DNA of 64,000 nucleotides from Mimachlamys varia (taxonomy: Eukaryota; Mollusca; Bivalvia; Pectinida; Pectinidae): assembly GCA_947623455.1 (NCBI GenBank), contig OX392527.1, forward strand, positions 48,962,401 to 49,026,400, read 5' to 3'. Position 1 is the first letter of the stretch. Each line of letters begins with the position of its first letter. This document shows positions 9,446 through 21,900 of this stretch, in pieces. The notes under the pieces are model-generated. The model did not search any database. It was not told the DNA's origin and worked only from the letters and a program-made list of their open reading frames with translations. Both the position numbers and the translations under genes were made by a program.

Positions 9446-10553
9446 ATAGATAGATGAGATGATAACTTTGTGTATAAAATAAAAGAGATTTTAGTAAATC
9501 AAAGAAAATGTTATCCTCCGAATAACGATGTAAAATACTATACGGAGAAATTCCGCATTGTTACTTTTTGTCCCTCGTCTGTATATGCATATATGCCTGG
9601 TTTTAATTACACTGTAAACGTTTTTATAACTTATTACCGGGTTAAAACAAGTCAAAAACGAAAATGCAGCAAAGAAAAAAAAATCTTGTCTACGGTCATC
9701 TCGTTGAATAGCTGTACAAGTTAACAATAAGTAAGACGAGTCTAGAAATGTACTCAACATTACTCCAGAAGGTGTAACATTTTGGTAAACAATACTTCTT
9801 GTAAGGGTCCTATTACTATGCAAATTAAGAGCTTATAATATATAGTCCGCAACAGATTACTTGCACTTCGCGAATGCCTTATAATTATACACTCTACATT
9901 GATATCGTTAACTTTTTCAAGCGATATATATATATGATAGATAATAATACACTTTCTTATTATTATAAAAATGTCAGAGCTTTATCTGTTGGTGAATGGT
10001 GTACATGTAAATCAAGATAATTGACGGTGGTAGCACAGTTACCAAAAAATGTAGTCCTTTGGAAGTTTATTTACATCAAGAGTTCCATGCTGTTTTTGAC
10101 ATATGAAAAGTTTCTTTGAAAAAAAATTGTTCGTGAACCCAGAGACAAATACAAGATGGCAATCATACGTCTTTGATAGGCATTCCATTGGTAATACCAA
10201 CATGTATTTTCGTTTCAATAATCGCCAGGAAATCCTACAAAGCTATCATAATATCAGGTGAAAGTAGTCGATAACACTATGACGACAGTATTGTACTTGA
10301 CTAGGTGACCAAAGATGTTGCTCGATAAAGACAGTGTTTTGCTAGAGTCCCCTCCCTTACTATATGTCTATGACGATAATATTCCGGTATAGATATAATA
10401 ATGAATAACAAAGAAACAAAAATGAAATATAGACTAACTATCATATGCAAACCATTATCAACAAACTTTTAATTCCGGATTTTATGCAACAATAATATTT
10501 GGATCGAAAATTACTAATCGCCCGGCTTGTGTGTTTGATTACGAAGACTCGAA
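9446..10553. other. Intergenic, upstream of the PBLD gene
   Basis: AT-rich sequence. ORFs at 9470-9724 and 9491-9823 overlap on opposite strands and show no domain. The promoter of the following gene should lie here, but I see no clear TATA or CpG-rich segment. Confidence 0.4.
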
Positions 10554-13003
10554 ATGTCAGCGTTAGGAACGACTGTTCCTCTGTACATTGTAGATGCATT
10601 TACAGATAAACCATTCCATGGTAATCCCGCAGCAATATGTCTGTTAAAACAAGTAAGTACTGGTTTAAAACATGCTTATGTACATAGACCTTATGTTGTT
10701 GCTTACTGTAGTGATACTAATTTGGGTGACGGAAAACGGAATGGAATCACGGATATACACAAATCACGTTGGCTTTGTGAACTTGTCTCCATTTGAAATG
10801 TAATCACTTTGAAATTTAGAAGGAGATATGTGAGATGGAATTAACTGTATTGGCACATTGCCTTTCAGTTTCTGACTGTCAAATACTGTTTTCGTTTTCC
10901 GCAACAAAAAATTGCGGTATTTGTTTGAAGAGGAAAAATTCAAATAAATTATATTGAGATTTTAAAATTCAAATCAAAATAGAAAATATATTTTCAAGCC
11001 ACTAGTTTTTTTTAGATATTTAAATCATAACAGAAATTATGTTTCCAATACACTATTTTTAAATATTCAAATTTAACACATTTTATTATTGGAAACTTAG
11101 CTGGGGCGGGTGAGGGAGGGGGTAAAAAAGTTTGGAATATGTCTTCGAAGATCGTCGGCCAACGCGAAGCCATGCAGTAACCGATTAACGACTACACACT
11201 TCTAATAACTAGAAGCATGTACTGTGTAAATAAAAGCTGATAAAAATAATTATTAATGTGGAAAAAGAGGCAAAAAATGGGCTTTATCGCTCATCTGCTA
11301 TCAACCTCATACTTTTAATCTTAAAATGTGAACTATTGATCTAATACAGGTACAGGTAAATTTTCAATTTCAGCCCTTCATCCCAGTATGGTACAGGAAT
11401 AATATTGGTACAGTAGAATTCATTATAAGCAATTTTCATTTTGTGTTTTATTATTTAAAAAGCACGCCTAATGTTGAATCCGGTATTTGGGATCCACGGG
11501 ACCGCGGTATCAATACAATGTCTGACATTCTGTTACTACTAGCCCTCTATCACTGGGTCACGTGCTCAAAACCTACGTGGAGCAGTTACCATTTACTGAC
11601 CGCAAGTCGGTGTTTCTTTCTCCGGGAATTCCGGTTTACCTCCACTACCAAGACCTGGCTTGTCATTAAATGACCATAGCTGTTAATAAGACGTAAAACA
11701 CAAACGAAACCTAACCGAAAACGGTTACCATACTTGTATATAGTGAAACCTGCCTAATCCGAAATCGTCTGGTTGTCCGAATATCAAAATGTCGGTTTAT
11801 AGACAGGGTCCATTGAAATTCCACATGTACTGAACATTATATACATAATGTTGTAGCCTAGGTATAACATAACTAACATCAGAGAGAATACTGAATTATA
11901 GATATTATTACCAAATCAATCATGTTGGAGTTATATTATTACATGTATTATTTCGTCCTAACAGACACTGTCGGACGACGAGATGCAGAGGATAGCGGCC
12001 GAGATGAACCTGTCAGAAACGGCTTACATACAGGGAGTTGGTGGTACGGACTGTGACTTCACACAAGGTGAGTTTCATCTTAGTTTCACCTCTTCAGAAC
12101 GTTGTTCGTCAATGATTTGTTTACTTTTAAAATCTTGAATAGTTTCAGGTATGTTATTTTCAAATCGAAATTTTCTACACGTGCCATATGAAAATCTTCT
12201 AAATTTAAGTTTTTGTCACATTTAAAGTTGCATGTTACCGAAATCTATGTGTACATGTATTAAAGTAAAAAGATATTTTCTTTCGATCTAGACTGTTCCC
12301 GACACGACATTACTAATTGTTATGAAAAATGTTACTAGTATGGGCATCATAAGGCATTGATCAACCTACGCGCAAGACCCGAGTCACGTACTAATAAAAT
12401 TATGATTGCAGTCATTGCACTCAAAGATATTGTGGAAATACAATTTCAGTTTAACATTTTGGAACCATTGTTTTTAGCAATATACTAACGGACCCATGGG
12501 AATAAGTTACAAATTGATCACTGGGGAACGGCCTGAGTTTGCAACTCTGATTGCATAGATTTGTGGGTGTAAAATTGATCATTGACTCAATTTTGTTGTT
12601 TTCCTATTTGTTGTCAAGGTGACAGGTTTAGTTTGAGATGGTTCACGCCCACCAATGAGGTGCCTTTATGTGGTCACGCGACCATGGCTTCAGCTGCTGT
12701 CCTCTTCTTTGTCTGTGGTGAGTATCAGTATCACATTATATAATTAGTAAGCATATTAACAGGTGATGATGTAGCAAACTGAACGATGCCAATTGTTGGC
12801 GACTAGAAATCTCATTCGGCAAAGAGTTTGTATTTCCCCCGGGTTCGCACCCTGGGCTGACTGTTGCTTTTCTGTTTCTCCCGCTTTGATACACGTATGA
12901 AGATTATATTTTGTTTTGTGTTTTTGTGATTTTCTTTTTTTTTTTTCTTTTTTCTTTTTCAAATTTTTGCTTATACCCCGTCAACAAACTTCATGAAATA
13001 TCT

Positions 13004-13067
<64 letters not shown>

Positions 13068-16000
13068 CTATCATCATCATCATCATCATCATCATCATCG
13101 TCGTCGTCGTCGTCGTCGTCGTCTATAGTTTTTATGTCCCGGGTTCGAACCCTGGCCTGGCTGGTGCTTCAGTGTAACTATATTATAACTAACTATTTTT
13201 ACTTTGTAGACAATCCGTCGTCACGTGTTACGTTTGAGACGTTGAGTGGAGAATTGATAGTCCAGAAACAGGGGAGGGGAATAACCATGAACTTTCCCCT
13301 CAACACTCCACAACCAGAGGTATGTACTAAAATATAAGTCCAGAAACAGGAGAGGGGGTCACTATGAACTTCCCCCTTAATACCTCACAACAGGATGTAC
13401 AATTGTACGTACTGAAATAAAAATTGGCAGAGAAAAGTGCCCATTCCAAAACACGATGAATATGCATGTTTAAAAATTAACAGTTCATGTAGACCTGGAA
13501 TAAATACAAGTTAAGAGTCAGTTATAAGGCCAGGGTGTATAGCTACTTGTTTCTTGATTAAAACTTCAATGAAAATGGGAATATTTATACCGACTTGTAG
13601 TCAGTTGCCCGAGTCGTGGTTGAGGAAACTTGAACCTTTCGGAAAATCAGAGACCATGTTGGCTGTCGTAAATTTTTGGATCTTCACAACTTGCGTTGAA
13701 TTCTTTTCAGTTTAGTACTTAGAAAACAAAATGAACAGAAAATGATCCGGATCTCTCCGGATTTACGATATTCGTAATGTACACCATAATACATAAAAGA
13801 TTGTTTACTACATAACAGATGAGTAAGTGAATGTTTATAAACGGAAGTAACATAACACCACCTGTTCCCGGTGCGTTTGCACTACCAGGGAGTACTCTGT
13901 TCGGGTCCCGTACGCCGACAATGAGTCTACTAAGTGTTGATGCGGTACAAAACCATTCTACACACATACATGTAATTACAATCAGCCGGGAATCAAGCAT
14001 GATGTATTTGTTAGTTTTTGGTTCTTTTTGTTTCTGAAAGATATGTTTTTACTTATATATATTGACACATGCTATGTTTGTTTGTATAATATATATATAC
14101 AATGAACATTTGCCCTCGTCCTTCAAACCCAAGCCCCAAGAATTTAAAGGTTGATTTATTTCTTTTTATGTCGTAAGATATACACAAGAAACAAAAAAAT
14201 ATCTTTCATTCACATTCAAATATTGGTCAGATGGACCGATGATTTTAGCCACGGCGGGGCTTCCGCAGTCTGTCCCTTGGGGGGAGGAAAATACATTGTA
14301 TAAATGGTTGGAGCGATAAGGCCATCTGGACTTCGTGTTCTTATACAGTAACCTCTTGTTACCACGGATCAGGTTACCGTTTCACTACCTCAATGGGCAC
14401 TGCCTTTGACTAGGTAACCCAGTAAGTTAAAGTCCTAATATACATGTAACAATCTAAGTTCGGGGTTCAAATTCTAGTCAAATACTGCTGATTTTTTTTT
14501 TATATTTCATTTCAGAATATTGACGACGTTGAAAAACTTTTAAAGGTGAGCAATATACTTGCTTTCTTAATTTTCTGGTGATGTAAGAGATCTGGTGATG
14601 TAAGAGATCTGGTGATGTAAGAGATCTGGTGATGTTAGAGATCTGGTGATGTTAGAGATCTGGTGATGTAGGAGATCTGGTGATGTAGGAGATCTGGTGA
14701 TGTGTAAGAGATCTGGTGATGTGTAAGAGATCTGGTGATGTAAGAGATCTGGTGATGTAAAAGATCTGTTGATGTAAGAGATATGGTGATGTGTAAGAGA
14801 TCTGATGATGTAAGAGATTTGATGATGTTAGAGATCTGGTGATGTAAGAAATCTGGTGATGTGTAAGAGATCTGGTGATGTAAGAGATCTGGTGATGTAA
14901 GAGATCTGGTGATGTAAGAGATCTGGTGATGTGTAAGAGATCTGGTGATGTAAGAGATCTGGTGATGTAAGAGATCTGGTGATGTAAGAGATATGGTGAT
15001 GTGTAAGAGAGAGGTTTCCCTATTTAACTAACACATCCATGATGTCACAATGTACATACTGACAACACTTGACTTTATTCTGAGGAATTTTATATTCCAG
15101 TTAGTGTAAATATATCTTCATTGATGTTGCCATGTTCTTTATTGTTAGAAATATATACATTTATGTATAGTGGTATCAAAATATTAGAATTAAAAGTGTG
15201 CTTTGGAAATAAATATTCGCGTACCCAATACGCTTTTTAATTGATGTAGGTCATGGCACTTTATATCATGGTCTGGTGGTATACTGAGTAATCTTCAAAC
15301 ATTTTATAATACAATTCAACAAATGCATAAGTGTATCTTTATTCAATATTCAGTCTAATTTAAATTCGATATTGAAATTTTATAATACAATTCAACAAAT
15401 CCATAAGTCTATCTTTATTCAATATTCAGTCTAATTTAAATTCGATACTGAAATTTTATAATACAATTCAACAAATCCATTAGTGTATTTTTATTCAATA
15501 TTCAGTCTTATTTAAATTCGATATTGAAATTTTGGACTGACACAGAGTTAAAATGAATATTGAATTTTAATTAAATTGAATTGTCTTTATGCGGAAGCAA
15601 TACAGGAATCGTTATCATTTTTCTTATGGTTTACTATATAATCCCGTTGGTTATTCAGTGAATGAAATCTATAAGCACTTCAACTGTTCAGCAAGAAGCA
15701 GGATGATGTTCAGAAAGACAGCTACACAAGCATGATTACACAATTCAAGGTCGATAAACATTTATAAATATAAACTTTATTTATTTTACAACAATTATGA
15801 AACAGGTTATCCAACTTATATAAATCACTCTTGTTGGGCTGGATGTTAGCGCGCAAGGGATCTTATTGTGGGGGGAAACCGGAGTTCCTGGATAATACCC
15901 ACCTGGTCGGGCAGGTGGGTATTTTCACGTTCGGTCGGGAAATCGAACCCCGGCCGCATTGGTGAAAGGCAAGTGCGCTATCCACTGCACCACCCGACCA

Positions 16001-17889
16001 CCAAAGCTCCAATGTGAACCTATTCGGGTGTTTTGTAAGAAATAAACGTCGAAGACACATTGTCAACGGACTTAATATTCTCATTGCAGCTCGTTACCAA
16101 GAAGGAAACAATCCACAGTGTTCATTTTTCCAGCACAACGAAGAAACTGTTAGTAAGACTCAAAGACTCTTGTTCAAGGTACGTGTAACAGTAGCTGTAG
16201 GATGAAATAAATACCGCTATAAACTTTTCACTTTTCTGTTTGAAGACGTCTGGTATTTTTTTCTGCTTGGTTATTATTACCAGTGACAGACCAAGAAATT
16301 ATGAAAATATAAACTTTATATATTTAACAACAATAATAAACACACATTTTGACAACTCCTGTTGGCTGGATTTTAGCACGTTATGGGGAAGGGGGTATAT
16401 TTCTAGTGTGAAGGGGGCCATGGTGGCCGAGTGATTAAGGTGTCCCGACATTCTACCACTAGCCTCCTCCTCTGGGTCGCGAGTTCGGAATCAGTTGCCA
16501 GATACAGACCGTAGGTCGGTTCCTTTTTCTCCGGGTTCTCCGGCTTTCTTCCGCATCCAAAACCGGACACGTCCTTATATGACCCTGGCTGTTAATAGGG
16601 TATAACATTATTTCATTGAAGTCTGTCACCGAAGATGAAAACAGTAGCATGCTTGTCTGCACCGATATCCAGTCTCTCTAGTTTTAGTCGAGAAACAACC
16701 AGCTTTGTTAACCCATTAAGTCAAGAAAGGTGAACTGCAGTTTGGTCACTAGCATCCAGTGATAAAACTATGTGCGCATCCAGAGTCATGTACACATAGA
16801 ACTTTGAAAGGACACATTCTATTCCGGTAATGATTAAATTTAACATTTTTGGTCCCATTGTTTGGACAATACAAACGAAAAGGTCACATGAAAAATAACT
16901 ATAGATTGATCACTAAGCGACTTGTTCTGAAAACCGATAAGGAGAAATGTCATGCCTCTCAATTAATTCTGTCATGTTCAGTGAGCACTTTCTATCTTCA
17001 GCTGTGTCCAGTTGTTTGTGTTTACATTTTGTTGTCTTTGTTTACGTTTAGGGATGACTTGGAGAGCCTCCAACCAGACATTACGAATTTCCAGAGTGTG
17101 GAATCTTCAGGACGAATCAGGGGTGTGATAGTGACGGTGAAAGGTGGGAGTGAGGGCGCTAACGGCGACAAGAGACAGAAGACCTACGACTTCCTGTCCA
17201 GATACTTCGCCCCGTGGAACGGCATACCGGAAGATCCGGTCACAGGTAGGAACTTCCGCTTAGATTGTATTGACGTACAGGCATCTTAGTATCTTCTGTA
17301 GCGTTTATGTGAGCCCCACCCTACGGGCCTCCCCACACACACTCCTCCCATCCAATCATTAAAACCCTTTGTTTATAAAGAATATGACATGATACATTTG
17401 GATCTTTCCTCTTTTGTTTTTTTTAAACATACAATTAGCTTAACTCTCGCCTTTCAAACTTTGGGCTCTGTGTACAAATTTTGGTAAATCATACGTTTCA
17501 AACCTATCCACGGAAGATAAATAACCGACCTACTAGCTAACCCGGTTAATGAAAATCAAAAAATGCGTCTAACCCGGTTTTCTATCACTAACTCGGTTCA
17601 AACAAACTTTCAGGATCCGCTCACACCGTACTGGCCGGTTATTGGTCTGGAGTCTTGGGGAAGAACACAATGCACGGTAAGACAAATGTGCTTTTCTTTC
17701 TAAAGCCTGCATATCGTGTATTATTTCATAGTTAAAAAATATGAAATCTCATTGTGCCACGCTCTTTATCCTTCAGCTCGACAGTGTTCCGAACGAGGCG
17801 GTGACGTCACTGTCCACATCCGAGACGATGGGAGGGTTGACCTTACCGGAGAGGCGGCGGTCGTCCTTCGGGGATCTCTAACGATGTAA
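10554..17889 (+). CDS. PBLD: PhzF/PBLD-family isomerase-like protein, nine exons
   Basis: Exons read from the sequence: 10554-10652, 11965-12067, 12619-12717, 13210-13319, 14516-14545 (a 30-nt microexon), 16090-16178, 17052-17245, 17614-17676 and 17777-17889. All introns are GT-AG, phases agree, and the total is 900 nt (299 residues plus stop), close to the ~288 of vertebrate PBLD (MAWD-binding protein). Family motifs: [11 protein letters not shown] near the N-terminus, NLSETAYI with E51 aligned to the catalytic glutamate of Phz[18 protein letters not shown] (73-89), [15 protein letters not shown] (to 242) then [11 protein letters not shown], and [15 protein letters not shown] near the end. 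The fold is a two-lobed DapF-like domain; the animal substrate is uncertain, and a cytosolic location is expected. Exon 3 must start at 12619, because the AG seven bases later gives a stop. Introns carry SINEs and minisatellites. Confidence 0.95.
11492..11710 (+). mobile_element. tRNA-headed SINE, Meta-SINE-like body (family A)
   Basis: A degenerate tRNA-like head (ATGTCTGACATTCTG...CTAGCCCTC) is followed by a body with CCGCAAGTCGGTG and CTCCGGGAATTCCGG. The tail is TCATTAAATGACCATAGCTGTTAATAAGACGTAAAAC. The body and tail are shared with copies at 16413, 23095 and 44108 (reverse). It lies in PBLD intron 1. Confidence 0.7.
11740..11817. mobile_element. Short TIR element, internally deleted copy
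   Basis: The left part TGAAACCTGCCTAATCCGA and the right part TCGGTTTATAGACAGGGT are imperfect inverted repeats. The left end matches the element at 58999-59167. It probably derives from a Tc/mariner- or pogo-like MITE, which I infer only from general form. Confidence 0.4.
12839..13175 (+). repeat. tRNA-like box B pair flanking a (TCA)n array
   Basis: CCGGGTTCGCACCCTGGGC at ~12839 and CCGGGTTCGAACCCTGGCC at ~13138 are near-identical direct repeats of about 30 bp containing a tRNA box B (GGTTCGA..CC). They bracket a T-rich stretch and a long TCA array. This may be a SINE head duplicated around an expanding microsatellite, inside PBLD intron 3. Confidence 0.5.
13002..13123 (+). repeat. (ATC)n/(GTC)n microsatellite
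   Basis: About 30 ATC/TCA units followed by a block of TCG units. Ser- and Ile-rich ORFs over it are spurious; the longer one runs through PBLD exon 4 only because no stop intervenes. Confidence 0.9.
13337..13410 (+). pseudogene. Broken partial tandem copy of PBLD exon 4
   Basis: Begins 18 bases after exon 4 ends. AGTCCAGAAACAGG.GAGGGG..A..ATGAACTT.CCC matches the last ~65 bases of exon 4 (13259-13319), with substitutions and a net one-base loss that puts a stop early in the copied frame. It lies in intron 4 and should be spliced out. Confidence 0.8.
14255..14515 (+). mobile_element. Possible degenerate tRNA-derived SINE
   Basis: A box-B-like GGGGTTCAAATTCTAG at ~14463 follows a stretch with paired TTACC/GGTAA segments. 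There is no clear tail. Weak call inside PBLD intron 4. Confidence 0.25.
14573..15012 (+). repeat. 17-bp minisatellite in PBLD intron 5
   Basis: About 25 copies of CTGGTGATGTAAGAGAT with variants (GTGTAAGAG insertion, TTGATG, TTAGAG). The array starts shortly after the exon 5 donor. Confidence 0.95.
15298..15540 (+). repeat. ~77-bp tandem triplication
   Basis: Three copies starting at about 15302, 15378 and 15455, each containing TTATAATACAATTCAACAAA and TTCAATATTCAGTCT. Divergence between copies is only a few bases. Confidence 0.85.
15766..16003 (-). mobile_element. tRNA-headed SINE, family B
   Basis: On the minus strand the head reads GGTCGGGTGGTGCAGTGGAT (box A) and GGCCGGGGTTCGATTTCCCG (box B). 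A body with CCACCTGCCCGACC and a tail CATCCAGCCCAACAAGAGTG followed by TATAAGTTGGATAACCTG and AT-rich DNA complete it. The same head and tail are at 62223-62435. It ends ~85 bases before PBLD exon 6. Confidence 0.75.
16303..16385 (-). mobile_element. Family B SINE tail fragment
   Basis: TATAAACTTTATATATTTAA followed by TTGGCTGGATTTTAGCACG matches the tail of the copy at 15766-16003. The head is missing. A family A SINE begins right after it. Confidence 0.55.
16413..16605 (+). mobile_element. tRNA-headed SINE, family A
   Basis: The head CCATGGTGGCCGAGTGATTA resembles a Leu/Ser-type tRNA 5' half, with box B-like GGTCGCGAGTTCGG. The body has GACCGTAGGTCGG and CTCCGGGTTCTCCGGC, and the tail has CCTGGCTGTTAATAGG. 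It lies in PBLD intron 6. Confidence 0.75.
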
Positions 17890-18130
17890 TGGACATTTCC
17901 CGAGGGTTGGAATATTACTACTATCGCTAGTTGATGGCCTGGATTGTGGGCTTTGGGGAGTTTCTACCGATCTGTAATGCTTGCTCTTTAAAAACATACT
18001 GTTACTCCTGTGGTACTCGTCACAGCTCGGCAAATTCCGTACTTATACAAACAAGTATGATTGAAATCGGTCAAGACTAACCGAATGACCCATATGGTCA
18101 TTGATCTAAGGGGACGCAATCTCGTGACAA

Positions 18131-18357
18131 CTGGGCCTATATTTATGAAACTGTCCTCTTGTTAAAGCATGGATTCTGTGTTCAAGCTATCTTGCTTGAA
18201 ACTCCCCTAAATCATGTCAAATATCAAAATTTCAATTGTAAATAGTAATAAAAGTATTGAGTTTTCAAATCAATTCTAGCTGAAATAAGAAATTGGACTT
18301 GAGCGCAAATTTCATGCTTGAACGACTCATGAAAACAGTTTGATGAATACTGACCGG
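18131..18357. mobile_element. MITE with TATTCATGAAAC-type ends, 3' of PBLD
   Basis: The left end CTGGGCCTATATTTATGAAACTG and the right end (reverse complement CCGGTCAGTATTCATCAAAC) form terminal inverted repeats. Related copies are at 39843-40030 and 43491-43720. It contains AATAAA at 18247-18252, the first such hexamer I see after the PBLD stop codon. Confidence 0.65.
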
Positions 18358-18795
18358 TGTTATCTGTTGGACTGGCATTGTATCCTCGATTGTCATTCAG
18401 GTGTCGCCCCCAGTAAGAGTCACATACACACAAGTAAGAGTATTCAGTAGATCCAAATGCTTACATGTTTATGGTTTACAGAGTTATGTCCCCATTAACT
18501 TTCATGCTAATTCAGCAACTTACATGTATGTATCACAAGATAATCTCGTGTGCTATATTATATGATATTTCCACAAGTCCGTTCAAAATTCTTATTATGT
18601 CACGTGTTAATCATATAAATAGATGTACAATGTATATCAAAATCAGTGTTTTATATACAAATATCAGCATGTATTTGTTACAGTTAGGGTTTGATATAAG
18701 ATGTACTCTATAGATCATTTAGCACGTACAGCTCATCAATCTGATGAATCATGATTATAAAATTGTGTGTAAGGTTGTGTTATTGTCTATACATA

Positions 18796-18990
18796 CCTGG
18801 ACCGGGCTGCTCAAAACACTGCATAAAGTTATCCAGTGGATAAATCCCTTATCCAACTGATAACTACTATGCAACAAACTTTTCTTGTGGCTCAAAATTT
18901 ATCCACTGGCCAGTGGATAATGTAAGTTATCCCGTGGACAAGCTATCCATCGGATAGCTTTATCCAGGGTTTTAAGCAACTCGGTCCAGG
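18796..18990. mobile_element. MITE with CCTGGACCGRG ends
   Basis: The 5' end CCTGGACCGGGCTGCTCAAA and the reverse complement of the 3' end CCTGGACCGAGTTGCTTAAA form a TIR of more than 20 bp. An inner TTATCCAGTGGATAA-like palindrome is repeated. 195 bp, no ORF. Confidence 0.75.
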
Positions 18991-21900
18991 CTGATCTATT
19001 TCAAGCATTCCTATGTAAATAAAACTATAATATTTTTTTTTAATTTGATTATTCAAAATGTTTTACGATTTTATACTGTTTTTATACCAGCATTAATCCT
19101 TTGTATATAAAGAGAGAGAGAACATATTATATATTAATCTGGAATTCGTAGAGTTGAAGAGTTTATTGTTGATTGTTAACGGTAATGATGAAAACTGTCA
19201 AATTATTGGTGAAATAAAAAATATCTTTTTACGTTATTCTGTGTACACATGTATTCGAGTTACCGTTCTTGCCACGCCACATTACAAAAATGTCATATGT
19301 TAAGCGAATGAAACGCTGTGCCTTTAGGCAATATTCGGGGGGGGGGCAATAATATTGACATGGGGGGGGGGGCATTTATATAATGAAATTACCGATTGTT
19401 GAGGCAATATGGTAAGTTTTTTAATGAATTCAGAAGGGTTTTAAAACAATTGATAAATACACGGAAGCAGCAAGACACGGACTTTTAAGATCGATAGTTG
19501 TTTTGTACCTAAATATTACAGTTTCTTCAAACAGTTCATTGAATCAACACAGTGTTGCAAAATGCTTTGTGTTTGTTCAATGTTTTCACAAAACTTGAAT
19601 TTTCTCTTTTTAAATACGCAGGTTTATATACAAAACTATAGTTGTAGTATTGCTTCAATATGTTTGTGATGTGGACATGACAATAAATCACGCATGCACA
19701 CTGTTATTTTAGATTCAGGGATAGAAGGAAATTTTAAATTGCGAACATTGGTACATTGTACATATAGACAACACAGATACCCTCGATGTAGTTGAACAAC
19801 AAGTTTTAAAGTTAATGACATAGACATGTTTTTGGTCTTGTGATCATTAGACAGAGTGCCATTAACATAATTACAATTGCATGTCACTCGGGTCTAAAAT
19901 TTTAGTTTAAACAGTATATTTATTCAATAAATAGGCAATATATACATTAAGTTAAGGATTAGAAAATAAGTACAAAGTACTGATATTAATTCGTTTCCTT
20001 ATTGAAATAGAATGACAGTGGTACATTACTTGTACGTTTGTTGATAGAACTTTAATATCTAGCTTGTCTGTAGTTGTATTTAAGGGGGAAAGGGGGGTCT
20101 AAACTTTAATATGTGACACTGAAAACTTGTACTGTACACGACATGACCTTGACATGTAGTTCATTAAGAACTTGTCAAGGCCATTCTTCTTCACTGTACA
20201 CAAACACAAACACTGGGTCACTTTGTCTACATTTTGGAATTTTGAAATTTGTTGACATTAATGGAGCAATCGCCCCTATCTTTATACATTAAAATCAGTA
20301 TGTAACAAGCTTTCATGAAAGTTATAACTGATTTAGGTGCGAAACTTTGAGACTAAATGTTAACCACTTAATCTAGGCTACTCCAACGTTCTACAGCTTA
20401 ATTAAAGAATTCACAATTGCTTTGACGCTAGTATGGCTTTAACACTCTATGTGAAGTAAGCCTAGAGGGCCTTCTCGTTAAACTGACTACCCATAAAACT
20501 GAGTCAAAACAGAGACCGCCTCATTACTGCACCGTCCTTAGGCAAACTCTCAGATTCATAGAAATCTTAAAAGGCTCATTAACGAACATCGTTTAACTGC
20601 CAGTAAAATGGATTCCTTTTTGACTTTTTTTTCGTTCCCTGATTATAATTTAGGATATTTCATCTTTTACTGCAAGCTTTTGACATCAGTACACAACAGG
20701 TTACCTTGCCAACGGTGTGGCATTTTGCCTTCTTTGTCTCGCCTTCCTTTCCGGCGATGTTTCCCTCAACAATCATTCATTCATTCGTTATTTCGCTTTC
20801 TTTGTGGCTATAATTCTATCGACATCTCTGGTAAGTCTATTTTGCGAGTAGTGTCGCCTTGTAGAGAGGCCTGCATTCGTGTCAAGTTCACGATACGTCA
20901 CTGTGATGTCACATTGACCGTAGTCACTGCTTGGTCGTCTACGTTTTGTGTCATTACCCGGGAAACATTCTGGTATCATCTGGCATCGAAGAGTTGTATG
21001 GTGGCCAGGAAATGGACATCTCCAAAGATCCAAAAATACATGTTCAGGAAATCAAACCCTTGACGCTTCTGTCGATAACCAGTGACGTAACCATTTGGTC
21101 GGTAATACAAATAAACAGCACATATCTTGAAAAATAATTTTTGCATTTATGCTCCAGAAGGCTTATTTGCATGATTAAGTATTTCTAAAACATCAATTTC
21201 AGAGATAATTTTACTATGAGTATTGAAAAACCTTCCTCTCCCAATATCAACATTTGCTGAAAAATTCGTGCATAGTTCGCGAAACGAATTGCTCTCAAAA
21301 ATAAAACTTTATGTTAAACGTGTACTATAAGGAGTACCGGTGTCACATGTAACCTTGACTGTCAAGGTAATTATACGCTATTGTGGTTTTCATTGCAATA
21401 ACACTAGTTGGGTATAGGAATTGGTCCCGAGGGGAGCCTTCATTTTTAAGGTTGCAATCGTCAAAGTCATTTAGATGACACAGAAAACAGCATCGGTGAA
21501 ATCAACACAAACATAAATGTAGCCTTCATATGCATTTCATAATTAGAAAAGTTAAATATTTATTATTGTCTCCTGGAAGGTATACTTTTCTATATGGATA
21601 TTATGACGGGAGATCCATGTATATTCCCTATAGTGTTTGTTGGCGTGTTTGGTGGGCGGCGTTGATGCGGCGCAGTTACGCTACGTGAACACTTCACGTT
21701 GTCTAGGATAGTCGGAAACATCGGCTGCAGGGTTCCTCTTTGATGCCGGTGCGGTAAAAAAATGGGAAAGTCTGATCGATGGGAAGGTTGGGGAGTACCC
21801 TACCTTTGTTTTGTTCCTGACTTACAGTTGTTTATAGGCCAAACCTTTCATGCGAAGTGGTTGTTAAAGGTGCCCTCTGAAACACAGTCGGGATGAACTT

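Noticed and set aside
10653..10796. ORF extending PBLD exon 1 past 10652
   Set aside because: A GTAAGT donor follows codon 33, similarity to PBLD stops there, and it resumes at 11965.
12626..12717. PBLD exon 3 starting at the GACAG|G acceptor
   Set aside because: This gives an immediate in-frame TGA; starting at 12619 keeps the frame and yields [11 protein letters not shown].
12911..13177. Plus-strand poly-Ile and poly-Ser ORFs
   Set aside because: Translations of the TCA array; the true PBLD exon 4 starts at 13210 after an AG.
19338..19373. G-runs as a quadruplex element
   Set aside because: Only two long G-runs close together; probably homopolymer slippage, with no supporting context.
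20608..21063. 151-codon ORF
   Set aside because: No domain, Phe/Ser/Arg-rich chance composition, and an overlapping ORF on the other strand.
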